A DNA stretch of 49,625 bases from contig DATJOK010000053.1 of NCBI GenBank assembly GCA_035507155.1, positions 1 to 49,625 on the forward strand. Direction: 5' to 3'. Positions 7,698 through 16,171 of this stretch are shown here, in pieces (position 1 is the stretch's first letter; every line of letters starts with the position of its first letter). The notes under the pieces are model-generated. The model did not search any database and had not been told where the DNA came from. It worked only from the letters and a program-made list of their open reading frames with translations. Position numbers and translations under genes: made by a program. The stretch comes from DASZHJ01 sp035507155 (GTDB taxonomy: Bacteria; Pseudomonadota; Alphaproteobacteria; ATCC43930; CGMCC-115725).

Positions 7698-8006
7698 ATG
7701 ACTGCCCTTTCGACGAGGCCGGGGAAACTTGTGCTCGGCGACCCCGTGCCGTGGTTCAGCGCGCGCACGCTCGGCAATGCCCACGTCGACCTCCATGTCG
7801 ATGCCGGCCGCTGGGTCGTGGTGATGTTCCTGGGCTCGCTCGCGGCGCTCGCTGCTTCGGGGGAGCTCACCGAGCTCCTGAGCCTCGTGCCCTTCTTCGA
7901 GGAAGCGCGCGCCGTCTTCTACGGCATCCTGAGCGAGCCGCCGGCTGACCTCTCGACCTTCCTCTCTTTCGACAACCCCGCGATGAATTTCGTCACCGAT
8001 TATTGA
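7698..8006 (+). CDS. Redoxin-like N-terminal fragment of a frameshifted redoxin/2OG-Fe(II) oxygenase
   Basis: The 102 residues begin LVLGDPVPWFSARTLG and continue with a WVVVMFLGS strand, the N-terminal part of a thioredoxin-fold (AhpC/TSA-like) domain. No CxxC or peroxidatic cysteine is present, so the domain is probably structural. ATG 7698 follows GGAGAGTAA. The frame stops at TGA 8004. Skipping the T at 8004 rejoins it to ...DGGIAALYDVVG and then the oxygenase frame beginning at 8056. In the family I know, these parts form one protein in which a redoxin domain precedes a prolyl-4-hydroxylase-like domain. This is therefore most likely half of one gene broken by a one-base change or sequencing error. 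Confidence 0.7.
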   Translation: MTALSTRPGKLVLGDPVPWFSARTLGNAHVDLHVDAGRWVVVMFLGSLAALAASGELTELLSLVPFFEEARAVFYGILSEPPADLSTFLSFDNPAMNFVTDY

Positions 8007-8007
8007 C
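8001..8007 (+). other. Frameshift point (TAT TGA C)
   Basis: In the first frame the codons read GAT TAT TGA. Dropping one base gives GAT TAT GAC GGC GGG, which continues smoothly into the oxygenase frame. No SD-like AGGGG lies just upstream, unlike the prfB programmed site, so an authentic mutation or a base-call error is more likely than programmed frameshifting. Confidence 0.65.
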
Positions 8008-8055
8008 GGCGGGATCGCGGCGCTTTACGACGTCGTCGGCTCCTCGCGCACCCAG

Positions 8056-8826
8056 GTGCTCGATCCCATGCTGCGCGCGGTCGCCAATATCGGCTGGGAT
8101 CCCGGGTCCCACCATATGGGGACGCTCCGTCAGCTGCTGAAGGAGCTGCCTCCGGTAGACGCGTCCGCCGGCGTTACGCTGGCGGCGCCGGTGTTGATGG
8201 TGCCGCGCGTCTTCGACTTCCCGCTCTGCGACCTGCTGGTGCAGCTCTTTGACAAGATGGGCGGCAGCGATTCCGGCTTCCTGCTGGATCAGGACGGCAA
8301 GACTGGGACGGTGATCGACCATCGGCTGAAGCGGCGCACCGATCTGCCGATCGTGGTCCCGCAGCTCTGTGACACCATGCGCGACCAGGTGGTGCGCCGG
8401 CTGCTGCCGGCGATCGAGCGGCATTTCCAATTCAAGGCGACGCGGATGGATCGCTATCTCGTTTCCTGCTACGACAGCGCCGTCGGCGGGCATTTCTTCC
8501 GGCACCGCGACAACCTCAATGCCGGTGCGCGGCACCGCCGCTTCGCCGTCTCGATCAACCTCAATTCCGGCTACGAGGGCTGCGATCTCGTCTTCCCGGA
8601 GTTCGGCACCCGGAGCTACCGCGCACCGGAGGGGGGCGCGATCGTCTTCGCCTGCGGCACGCTGCACGAGGTGACGCCGATCACCCGCGGGCGCCGCTAT
8701 GCCTTCGTGCCGTTCCTCTACGGCGAGGAGGACGCGGCGATCCGGGCGGCAAACAACGCCAATCTCGATGCCGGCGAGGCGCAGTACGTCGCCGGTCGCG
8801 ACGCGCTCTTTCCCGCGGCGGAGTAG
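8056..8826 (+). CDS. 2OG-Fe(II) oxygenase, prolyl-4-hydroxylase-like (C-terminal part of the frameshifted gene)
   Basis: The 256 residues start at GTG 8056, but homology begins slightly earlier in this frame (DGGIAALYDVVG). The double-stranded beta-helix domain shows iron ligands H and D in FFRHRDN, the distal H in LHEVTP and the 2-oxoglutarate-binding arginine in TRGRRYAFVPF. FPEFGTRSYRAPEGGAIVF is typical of this group. Such enzymes hydroxylate a protein side chain or small molecule using Fe(II), O2 and 2-oxoglutarate. The stop lies nine bases before the sulfotransferase start, so the two genes are co-transcribed and may modify the same target. Whether a full protein is made depends on the frameshift at 8004. 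Confidence 0.82.
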   Translation: MLDPMLRAVANIGWDPGSHHMGTLRQLLKELPPVDASAGVTLAAPVLMVPRVFDFPLCDLLVQLFDKMGGSDSGFLLDQDGKTGTVIDHRLKRRTDLPIVVPQLCDTMRDQVVRRLLPAIERHFQFKATRMDRYLVSCYDSAVGGHFFRHRDNLNAGARHRRFAVSINLNSGYEGCDLVFPEFGTRSYRAPEGGAIVFACGTLHEVTPITRGRRYAFVPFLYGEEDAAIRAANNANLDAGEAQYVAGRDALFPAAE

Positions 8827-8835
8827 GAGAAGGCG

Positions 8836-9813
8836 GTGGAGCACGCGTGCCTGGCGGGTTGGACGCCGGTCTTCGCCGCCATCCAGGCGGGCGAGCTGAT
8901 GGTCGATTGGGGCGATCTCGGCGATCTCCGTTTCAGTGATCCATTCTTCGACCAGACCGTGGAGCGCTGGGCCGGCGGCAATCCGCCGCCAGAGTTGCGG
9001 CGCACCGGCGCGGAGGCGCTGGAGGCGCTCGACGGCGAGCCCTCCCTCGATCCCGATGGGATCATCTGCCATCTCTCCCGCTGTGGCTCGACACTGCTGT
9101 CACGGCAGCTTGCAAGCGTGCCGGGCATGGTGGTCGCCTCGGAGCCGGGACCGATCAATGCGCTGCTGCTGCAGGGCGCCGGCCAGTGGCCGCCGGCGCG
9201 GCTGGCGGAGGCTCTGCGCCTGATGGTGCGCGCTATCGGCCGTCGGCGCCATGGCGACGAGCGGCACTTCGTGCTGAAGCTCTCGAGCTGGAATATCCGC
9301 CAGCTCACCATCTTTCGCCGTGCCTTCCCCGGCATCCCCGTGGTGTGGGTGCAGCGTGCGCCGCTGGCAGTGGCGACCTCCCTGCTCGATGCGCCGGCAG
9401 GATGGATGCAGCCCGGCCAGTCCGCGGCGATGGCGGACGCGGTCTTCGGTCCGGCCCTGCCGGCGTTGGCAGCGCCCGATGATCTCTGCCTCCGCGCGCT
9501 CGCCGCCCTGCTGACGGCGGCGCGCGAGGCTGCACACACGGGCAGATTTCTTGCGGTCGACTACCGCGAGCTGCCCGCTGCCGCCTGGAGCCGGGTCGCG
9601 CCCTTCCTCAACCTGCCGCTCGACGCCACTGTTGTCGCGCGCATGGTGGAGGAGGCGCGCTACGATGCCAAGGAACCCGGGCGCCGTCCTTTTGCCGGGA
9701 GCGCCAAGCGTGCGGTCCCGAATCGCGTCCGCGCCCTGGTGGCGCGGCATCTGACACCGCTCTACGAAGAGGTCGGCGGTCTCGCCGACAGCGCGAAGGT
9801 CGCTTCCACGTAG
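8836..9813 (+). CDS. Sulfotransferase family protein
   Basis: A 325-residue protein with the PAPS 5'-phosphosulfate loop CHLSRCGSTLLSRQL at residues about 76-90 and a 3'-phosphate region around VVWVQRAPLAVATSLL. It would move a sulfuryl group from PAPS to an unknown acceptor. It starts at GTG 8836, supported by AGGAGAAGG, directly after the 2OG oxygenase. At its 3' end it overlaps the converging cysNC by 52 bases (9762-9813), coding on both strands. The neighbouring cysD-cysNC genes make PAPS, which fits this role. Confidence 0.82.
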   Translation: MEHACLAGWTPVFAAIQAGELMVDWGDLGDLRFSDPFFDQTVERWAGGNPPPELRRTGAEALEALDGEPSLDPDGIICHLSRCGSTLLSRQLASVPGMVVASEPGPINALLLQGAGQWPPARLAEALRLMVRAIGRRRHGDERHFVLKLSSWNIRQLTIFRRAFPGIPVVWVQRAPLAVATSLLDAPAGWMQPGQSAAMADAVFGPALPALAAPDDLCLRALAALLTAAREAAHTGRFLAVDYRELPAAAWSRVAPFLNLPLDATVVARMVEEARYDAKEPGRRPFAGSAKRAVPNRVRALVARHLTPLYEEVGGLADSAKVAST

Positions 9814-11654
9814 CGCAGAATCTGCTCCACGGCGGCCTCGATCGGTTGCGCGGTGGTGTCGACCACGAGGTCCGGCTCTTCTGGCGGCTCGTACGGGGCG
9901 GAAATGCCGGTGAATTCCTTGATCTCTCCCGAGCGCGCCCGGCGGTAGAGCCCCTTGGGGTCGCGCTGCTCGCAGGTCGCAAGATCGGCTCGGATGTAGA
10001 TCTCGTGGAAGCCGTCCTTGCTGGCGGCGCGCGCCCGCGCGCGATCGGCGCGATAGGGTGAGATGAAGGCGGTGATGCAGAGGAAGCCGGCATCGGCGAA
10101 GAGCGCTGCCACTTCGCCAACACGACGGATATTCTCGATGCGGTCCTCCGGCGAGAAGCCGAGATTGGCGCTCAGCCCGCCGCGGATGTTGTCGCCATCG
10201 AGGACATAGGTCGCATATCCCTTGCGGAAGAGGTGCCGCTCCACCTCCATCGCCAGGGTCGACTTGCCGGCGCCCGGCAGGCCGGTAAACCAGAGCACGC
10301 CGCCCCAATGGCCGAAATGCGCCGCACGGCTGGCGCGTGCCACCGAGTGGCCGACCGGCGTCAAGTTCTCTGATTTGACGGCAAGCTCGCGCCGCTGGTC
10401 GGCATAGCCTTGTGTTGAGACCAGACCTCCAGCAACGGTCTCGGCGCCCTGGCGCAGCACGAAACGGCCGGTGCGCGGCAACCGGCCGTGATCGTCGAGG
10501 GCGAGGAGCACGCGGCTGCGCAGCACAACCTCCGCCGCCTGGTCGCGCTGCACCGTCTGGCCGGAGGCTGGCGCCAACGTCTCGGTGTCGATCACGCGCT
10601 CGATTCGCTCCACGGTGACCGGCGCGGACGTGGTGGCGAGGTGGAGCTGATAGGTATCGCCGAGGGAGAGCGGCGTGCGGCCGAGCCAGAACAGGCTGGC
10701 GCCGAACGCATTGGTGTAGACCGGCGCATCCTGGGGGTGGCTGGCGATCTCGCCGCGCTCCACGAAGAGCGGCCGATCGAGGACGAGGCCCACCGATTGG
10801 CCAGCGGTGGCCTGCGCCGGCGCCGGTGCGTTCCACGCCTCGAAGCGCTCGACCCGCGCGCGTTTGTTCGAGGGGGAGAACAGCAGCGTGTCGCCGACCG
10901 CGAGCCGTCCGCTTTCGACTCGGCCCACCAGGATACGAATCCCGTCGCGGCGATAGACGTCCTGGATCGGCAGCCGGAGGGGGGCAGCCTCGTCGGCGGC
11001 GGCAGCCTCCAGGGAGTGCAGCGCCTCCACCAATGTCGGGCCCTCATACCAGCGCATCCGCGGGCTCCGCGAGAGGAGATTGTCGCCGTGGCGGGCGGAG
11101 ACCGGCAGCATCAGCCGCGGCGTTACGCCAAGCTCGGCAAGGAAGGCATGGATCTCCGCTTGCAGCGCGCGAAATCTCGGCTCGGCATCCTCGACCAGAT
11201 CGAGCTTGTTCACCGCCACCGCCACCTGGTCGAGGCCAAACAGGCGCAGCAGGGAGGCATGCCGCCGGGTCTGCTCACGGATGCCCTCGACGGCGTCCAC
11301 TACCAGGAGCGCCGCGTCGGCGCCAGCGGCGCCGCTCGCCATGTTGGCCAGGAACTCTCGGTGGCCGGGGGCATCGATGATGATGACATCGCGTGCCGGC
11401 AGCCGAAGCCGGATCCGCGTGGTGTCGATGGTGACCGCCTGATCGCGCTCGGCCTGCAGGGCGTCGAGGGCGAAGGACCACTCGACGGCGGTGCCCCGAC
11501 GCTCGCTCGCCGTTCTGAGTTCCGCCGCCTTGCCCTCGGGTAGCGCGCCAATCTCGTGCAGCAGCCGGCCGATCAGCGTCGATTTGCCGTGATCGACGTG
11601 ACCGACCACCACGAGCTTCAGCGGTGCTTTTCTCACCTCGACAGCCGCGTTCAC
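9762..11654 (-). CDS. cysNC: Bifunctional sulfate adenylyltransferase subunit 1 / adenylylsulfate kinase (CysNC)
   Basis: A 630-residue fusion. Residues about 1-430 are the EF-Tu-like GTPase CysN (GHVDHGKST, DAPGHREF, NKLDLV), which drives APS formation with CysD. Residues about 450-630 are APS kinase (P-loop GLPGAGKST, then DGDNIRGGLSANLGFS), which phosphorylates APS to PAPS. The start is GTG 11654, whose bases overlap the cysD stop (GTGA), so translation is coupled. No PAPS reductase (cysH) or sulfite reductase is in the window. With sulfotransferases on both sides, supplying PAPS for sulfation is a reasonable inference, though assimilation elsewhere is not excluded. Confidence 0.95.
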   Translation of the reverse strand: MNAAVEVRKAPLKLVVVGHVDHGKSTLIGRLLHEIGALPEGKAAELRTASERRGTAVEWSFALDALQAERDQAVTIDTTRIRLRLPARDVIIIDAPGHREFLANMASGAAGADAALLVVDAVEGIREQTRRHASLLRLFGLDQVAVAVNKLDLVEDAEPRFRALQAEIHAFLAELGVTPRLMLPVSARHGDNLLSRSPRMRWYEGPTLVEALHSLEAAAADEAAPLRLPIQDVYRRDGIRILVGRVESGRLAVGDTLLFSPSNKRARVERFEAWNAPAPAQATAGQSVGLVLDRPLFVERGEIASHPQDAPVYTNAFGASLFWLGRTPLSLGDTYQLHLATTSAPVTVERIERVIDTETLAPASGQTVQRDQAAEVVLRSRVLLALDDHGRLPRTGRFVLRQGAETVAGGLVSTQGYADQRRELAVKSENLTPVGHSVARASRAAHFGHWGGVLWFTGLPGAGKSTLAMEVERHLFRKGYATYVLDGDNIRGGLSANLGFSPEDRIENIRRVGEVAALFADAGFLCITAFISPYRADRARARAASKDGFHEIYIRADLATCEQRDPKGLYRRARSGEIKEFTGISAPYEPPEEPDLVVDTTAQPIEAAVEQILRYVEATFALSARPPTSS

Positions 11655-12514
11655 ATGTACCCCTGACTGCGCAGACGCTCGAAAGCGTCCTCGCTCTCGT
11701 GATCCATGGCGCGGCCGGCGCGCTCGGGCTGCCGGCTGGTCTCAAGCTCCGCGATTATCTCGGCGATGCTGGTGGCGGTGGAGGACACTGGCATGGTGAT
11801 GTCGCGCTCGCCCAGCGATCGGAAACGTTTGCCCTCGCGCGCGAAGTAGAGCGGCACCACCGGCATCCCCTCGCGCTCAATGTAGCGCCAGACGTCGAGT
11901 TCGGTCCAATCGAGCAGGGGATGGACCCGCATATGGCCGCCGGTGGGAACCTCGGTATTGTACTGGTCCCAGATTTCCGCTGGCTGATGGCGGAAATCCC
12001 AGCCGCCCTCGGCGTCGCGCGGGCTGAAGACCCGCTCCTTGCCGCGGATCGCCTGCTCGTCGCGTCGGATGCCGAGGATCATTCCTTTGAAGCCGCGCTC
12101 GGCAATGAGCTGCTTGAGGCCCAGGGTCTTGCGCGCGGCGGCGCGCGCCTTGGGTGGCAGGGAAGGGTCGGTCTGCTCAAGACCTGGGCAGGGAGCCTCG
12201 ATGTAGGAGAGCTCCCAGTCCGTGATCAGGCGATCACGGAACGCATAGACCTCAGGAAACTCGTTTCCGGTGTCGAGGAGGACGACGGGGAACGGCAGGC
12301 GGCCGAAGAACGCCTTGCGTGCCAGCCAGAGCAGTGTGTTGGAATCCTTGCCGATCGACCACAGCATACCGAGCGGGGACAGCCGGTTGGCGGCCTCGCG
12401 CAGCACGAAAATCGATTGCGCCTCAAGTTCCTCAAGACGGTCCACCACTCTCCCCCGCATGCCTTCGCCTGCGCGCTCGCCAGTTATAAGCACTGACACG
12501 GCGATTTCTCCCAT
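11651..12514 (-). CDS. cysD: Sulfate adenylyltransferase subunit 2 (CysD)
   Basis: The 287-residue PP-loop ATP pyrophosphatase makes APS from sulfate and ATP together with CysN. Motifs include ELEAQSIFVLREAA, the PP-loop SIGKDSNTLLWLARKAF, DTGNEFPEVYAFRD and FSPRDAEGGWDFRHQPAEIWDQYN. The last is the signature of the CysD branch rather than CysH. The C-terminal 30 residues match the usual ...FERLRSQGYM ending. An internal ATG at 12460 would give the length typical of E. coli CysD, so the first 18 residues may not be translated. It is the first gene of the cysD-cysNC operon. Confidence 0.93.
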   Translation of the reverse strand: MGEIAVSVLITGERAGEGMRGRVVDRLEELEAQSIFVLREAANRLSPLGMLWSIGKDSNTLLWLARKAFFGRLPFPVVLLDTGNEFPEVYAFRDRLITDWELSYIEAPCPGLEQTDPSLPPKARAAARKTLGLKQLIAERGFKGMILGIRRDEQAIRGKERVFSPRDAEGGWDFRHQPAEIWDQYNTEVPTGGHMRVHPLLDWTELDVWRYIEREGMPVVPLYFAREGKRFRSLGERDITMPVSSTATSIAEIIAELETSRQPERAGRAMDHESEDAFERLRSQGYM

Positions 12515-12630
12515 TGCCGCCCCAGTCTTATCACATCGGCGTGAGTTTCTGGCGCCTCAGGGATAGGCACAGGGGTCGCCCGCGTATCCAGGCATGAGGG
12601 GGCAAACGGTTTGCCTGCGCTGGGCGCCGG

Positions 12631-13857
12631 ATGTACCCCGGGTATCGGGCTGGGATCGTCGCGATGGTGGGTGTGCTCTACCTCTTGTTGGGCAAGCGCC
12701 GGCGGTGGCGCCTGCTGGAGAAGGTGCAGCCCCGCTTCGTATCCGAGGCGCCCATCGTCGTGATCGGCGGCTGCGGCAGCAGCGGCACCACTTTGCTCCG
12801 CCGCATACTCGATCGCCATCCGGACATCGAGTGCGGGCCCGAGAGTACAGTCCTGCTGGATCGTCTGATGCCGGTGGAAGAACTGGCGGCGCGTTTCGGC
12901 TTCGACGCAGGAGAGCTCGATTCCTGGCAGTGTCGGGCGCGTTCCCAGGCCGAGTTCGTGGCGTGGTTTCTCGATGCTCGTCTCGCCCGCAGCGGCAAGC
13001 GGATCTGGGCGGACAAGACGCCCGAGAATATCAGCCGCTTCGATTTCGTCCGCCGCCACTTCCCTAACGCGCGCTTTGTTCACGTGATCCGCGACGGTCG
13101 CGACGTTGCCGCCTCGCTCAGGCGGCAATCCTGGATGAAGCTGCGCGAGCGCTCGGGTGCCGAGGCGCTGGCCCGCTGCGGTGCCTATTGGGCCGAGCGC
13201 ATCATCGCCGGCCGCCGGTCGCGCAGCGATCCCCGCTACATCGAGATCCGCTACGAGGACCTGATCAGTCGCCCGGAAGCGACCTTACGCCGGCTGCTCA
13301 GTTTTCTCAGGCTGGAGTGGAGCGATCGGCTGCTGCGCGCCGAGGCAGGCGGCGAGCCCGCTGCCGGGCCGATCTTCCCGTCGTCAATCGGCCGCTGGCG
13401 CCATGAGCTTTCTCCACCCGAAGTGGCAAGCCTGAAACCATGGGGTCCGCTGCTGTCTGAGCTCGGCTACGAGGTCGATCGGAGCTGGATCGAGCCCGCA
13501 GCATCGCGTCGCGGACGGGCGCGCTTCCCAAAGCGCTGGAGCCGGTGGGAGCGGCTGCGGATCGAGGCCGAGGCCTTTTGGCGGCTGGCCTGGGATCCGC
13601 GCGTGCCCTGGCGCGCGCGGCTCATCGGGCCCATCCTCTGCGGCGCATATTATCTTTTGCCCATCGATCCGATCCCAGATCGGATTCCCGTCTTCGGCCA
13701 CTTCGACGACGCCATCGTCGTGAGCTTGGCGCTCCTGCTATTTTTCCGTCTGGCGCCTGAGCGCCTGCTGCGCCAGCACCGCACCTCGGTGGCCGCGCGC
13801 CACGCCCAGGGCGCCGGAATTCCTTCGCGCGGCAGTAGTCTGACCTTCGACAGCTAG
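12631..13857 (+). CDS. Sulfotransferase fused to a C-terminal DUF1232 (YkvA-like) membrane domain
   Basis: This 408-residue protein has two parts. Residues about 41-290 are a sulfotransferase: the PAPS loop is VVIGGCGSSGTTLLRRIL, followed by WADKTPENISRF and FVHVIRDGRDVAASL. Residues about 320-375 carry the DUF1232 signature YYLLPIDPIPDRIPVFGHFDDAIV, with flanking hydrophobic stretches that could place the C-terminus in the membrane. The N-terminus also has a short hydrophobic segment (GIVAMVGVLYLLLGK). ATG 12631 is taken; ATG 12664 is possible. It diverges from cysD, which together with cysNC makes its donor. I do not know this domain combination as a named family. Confidence 0.82.
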   Translation: MYPGYRAGIVAMVGVLYLLLGKRRRWRLLEKVQPRFVSEAPIVVIGGCGSSGTTLLRRILDRHPDIECGPESTVLLDRLMPVEELAARFGFDAGELDSWQCRARSQAEFVAWFLDARLARSGKRIWADKTPENISRFDFVRRHFPNARFVHVIRDGRDVAASLRRQSWMKLRERSGAEALARCGAYWAERIIAGRRSRSDPRYIEIRYEDLISRPEATLRRLLSFLRLEWSDRLLRAEAGGEPAAGPIFPSSIGRWRHELSPPEVASLKPWGPLLSELGYEVDRSWIEPAASRRGRARFPKRWSRWERLRIEAEAFWRLAWDPRVPWRARLIGPILCGAYYLLPIDPIPDRIPVFGHFDDAIVVSLALLLFFRLAPERLLRQHRTSVAARHAQGAGIPSRGSSLTFDS

Positions 13858-13875
13858 TCTGCTAAGCTCGCGCCG

Positions 13876-15135
13876 ATGAGCGCGACCAAGGGGGTGCCGC
13901 GGCCGCTCAGCGTCGCGGTAATAGGGGCTGGCATCGTCGGAATGAGCGCCGCGCTGCATTTGCAGCGCGACGGGCACGCGGTCACCGTCATCGACGGGCG
14001 AGCGCCGGGGCTCGCGACGTCTTTCGGCAATGCCGGCGGGATCGTCACCGGCGCCGTCACGCCCACGAGCACGCCAGCGCTCTGGCGCGAGCTGCCGGCG
14101 ATGCTGTTCGATCGTCACAATGCAGTGCGCATGCGCTGGTCCTATCTGCCGCGCCTCGCGCCCTGGCTCGCGCGCTTCCTGCTGGCGGCGCGTCGTGTCG
14201 ACGCCATCGCCGCCGCACTGCAGCCGATCGTGACCCGCGCCTATGACGCGCATCGCGATCTCGCGGCGCTCGCCGGCGTCGAGGATCTGCTGCGGCCGGT
14301 GGGCTGGCTGAAGCTCTATGAGACCGAGGCAGGTTTCGGCGGCAGCGCACTCGAACGCCGGCTGATGACCGAGCAGGGCGTCCGTTTCGAGGTGCTAGGC
14401 GCCGACGAGATCCGCCAGCTCGAGCCCAACCTGGCACCCCGCTATGTGCGCGGCCTGCTGCAGCCGGAGAGCGCTTTCGTGCGGCAGCCACATCTCGTGG
14501 TGGAGGGCTATGCACGGCATTTCGCCGCCGCATGCGGGCGCCTGCTGCGCGACCGCGTACGTCGGATCGAGCCGCTTGGGGGCGAGGGCGTGCGGCTGCG
14601 GACGGAGCTCGGCATCTACCGGTTCGACGGCGTGGTGGTGGCGGCCGGCGCCTGGTCGGGGACGCTCGCGGCGCAGATTGGCGACCGCGTGTCGCTCGAT
14701 ACAGAGCGCGGTTATCACCTCAACCTAGATCCTGCCGGTGCCGGCGAGCTGCGTCGTCCCGTTGTATTTCCGGAGCGGAAATTCGTGCTAGCGCCGATGC
14801 AGGATGGCATCCGCCTCACCAGTGGCGTCGAGCTGGCGGGCCTCGACGCGCCGCCGGATTTCGGTCCGATTCATGCGCTGCTGCCAGCCGCCCGCCAGGC
14901 GTTGCCGGGTCTCGGCGATACCGTCACCCGCGAGTGGCTGGGCCATCGTCCTTCGACGCCCGATTCGCTGCCGGTGATCGGACCATCGCCGCGTGCATCC
15001 GCGGTGATCTACGCTTTCGGCCACGGCCATCTCGGTCTGACCCTCGGGCCGATCACCGGCAAGCTGGTGGCGGATCTCGTCGCTGCGCGCACGCCTGTTG
15101 TCGACGTGGCACCCTATCGCGCGAGTCGGTTCTGA
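13876..15135 (+). CDS. FAD-dependent amino-acid dehydrogenase (DadA/DAO family)
   Basis: The 419-residue protein starts with an FAD-binding Rossmann motif (VAVIGAGIVGMSAALHL) and ends with the DAO-family region TREWLGHRPSTPDSLPVIG followed by AFGHGHLGLTLGPITGKLVADL. These are hallmarks of D-amino-acid dehydrogenases of the DadA type, which oxidatively deaminate D-amino or secondary amino acids and pass electrons to the respiratory chain. The exact substrate is not deducible. It opens a run of same-strand genes reaching HutF at 25771, but a 300-base gap with a possible control site separates it from the SDR, so it may have its own transcript. The ribosome site is weak. Confidence 0.85.
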   Translation: MSATKGVPRPLSVAVIGAGIVGMSAALHLQRDGHAVTVIDGRAPGLATSFGNAGGIVTGAVTPTSTPALWRELPAMLFDRHNAVRMRWSYLPRLAPWLARFLLAARRVDAIAAALQPIVTRAYDAHRDLAALAGVEDLLRPVGWLKLYETEAGFGGSALERRLMTEQGVRFEVLGADEIRQLEPNLAPRYVRGLLQPESAFVRQPHLVVEGYARHFAAACGRLLRDRVRRIEPLGGEGVRLRTELGIYRFDGVVVAAGAWSGTLAAQIGDRVSLDTERGYHLNLDPAGAGELRRPVVFPERKFVLAPMQDGIRLTSGVELAGLDAPPDFGPIHALLPAARQALPGLGDTVTREWLGHRPSTPDSLPVIGPSPRASAVIYAFGHGHLGLTLGPITGKLVADLVAARTPVVDVAPYRASRF

Positions 15136-15237
15136 TCCCGCGCCGACGCTAGACTTCTCGAATCGGCGGACCCGTCCCACCTCGGTCGAGTCCGAGCGAT
15201 GGACGCCATCTTCGCCGCATCAACCGGAGCGTCCGCG

Positions 15238-15260
15238 TCTTGCGATAGGCTGGTGCAAGA
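15238..15260. promoter_or_regulatory. Inverted repeat TCTTGC-N11-GCAAGA in the DAO-SDR gap
   Basis: TCTTGC (15238-15243) and GCAAGA (15255-15260) are perfect half-sites centred nearly two turns apart, in the 300-base gap 15136-15435. This is a candidate operator for the operon starting at the SDR. The gap holds no convincing ORF, and no obvious -35/-10 pair is seen. Confidence 0.25.
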
Positions 15261-15435
15261 CTCGGGACCGAGACGCAGAAAAGCATCGGTTTTCCGAACC
15301 AGAATCGGGCGCGCGCTCGATCTGAAAGCTGGGGTCAAGCGCGGAAATGATCTCAGAAGCGTGCACCCTGCTGCGCCCGCCGCTTGGCCAGCAAGCGAGC
15401 GCCGGCCTAAGATGCACGCGGGGGAGTGCAGGGCC

Positions 15436-16137
15436 ATGATGTCGGCTGACGGTCGAGTGGTGATGATCTCGGGGGCGAGCCGCGGAATCGGCGCGGCGGT
15501 GGCGCGGCGTCTCGCCCGAAACGGCTATCGCCTCAGCCTCGGCGTCCGCGACACCGCGCTGCCGCCGTTCGGCACCGCCGAGACCTGTCTCGTCACGCCC
15601 TACGAGGCGAGCGCGCGCGATGCCGGCAGGCAATGGGTCGCGGCGACCGTGGAGCGGTTCGGCCGTATCGACGCGCTGGTCAACAATGCCGGCATCCTCC
15701 GCACCGTTCCGATCGAGGAGGAGGACGAGACCGGCCTCGACGAGATGTGGCTCATCAACGTGAAGGCGCCGCTGCGGGTGATCCGCGCGGCACTGCCGCA
15801 TCTCAAGCAGTCGGGCAGCGGCCGCGTCGTCAATGTCGCCTCGCTGGCGGGCAAGCGCGTCTACAATGCCGGTAACGGTTACGCCATGAGCAAATTCGCA
15901 CTGATGGCGCTGACCCATTCGGTGCGCCGGCTCGGCTGGGAGCATGGTATCCGCGCTACCGCGCTTTGTCCCGGCCTCGTCAACACCGACATGGGTACAA
16001 GCTTCAGCCAGCGCGATCCAGCCGACATGATCCAGCCGGAGGACCTCGCCGAGATGGTGGCCTATCTCATCGCGCTCCCCAATAACGCCGCCATTGCCGA
16101 GGTGCTCGTCAACATGCGCCACGAAGACATGCTCTGA
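15436..16137 (+). CDS. Short-chain dehydrogenase/reductase (SDR)
   Basis: A 233-residue classical SDR. The NAD(P)-binding motif is SGASRGIGAAVARRLA, NNAG occurs at residues about 80-83, the catalytic serine is in VNVASLAGKR and the YxxxK pair is YAMSKFAL. It interconverts an alcohol and a ketone or imine on an unknown substrate. The start is ATG 15436 (a second ATG follows at 15439) with CAGGG upstream. It heads the tight series SDR, Fe-S subunit, two flavoprotein subunits and ABC importer, so it probably handles an intermediate of the same catabolic route. Confidence 0.88.
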   Translation: MMSADGRVVMISGASRGIGAAVARRLARNGYRLSLGVRDTALPPFGTAETCLVTPYEASARDAGRQWVAATVERFGRIDALVNNAGILRTVPIEEEDETGLDEMWLINVKAPLRVIRAALPHLKQSGSGRVVNVASLAGKRVYNAGNGYAMSKFALMALTHSVRRLGWEHGIRATALCPGLVNTDMGTSFSQRDPADMIQPEDLAEMVAYLIALPNNAAIAEVLVNMRHEDML

Positions 16138-16171
16138 GGGCCATGGGCACGCGGGCGGGCAGCTGGACCTC

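Noticed and set aside
8001..8007. Programmed +1 frameshifting
   Set aside because: Not claimed as a feature: there is no SD-like stimulator, and re-pairing of the tyrosine tRNA on ATT is poor.
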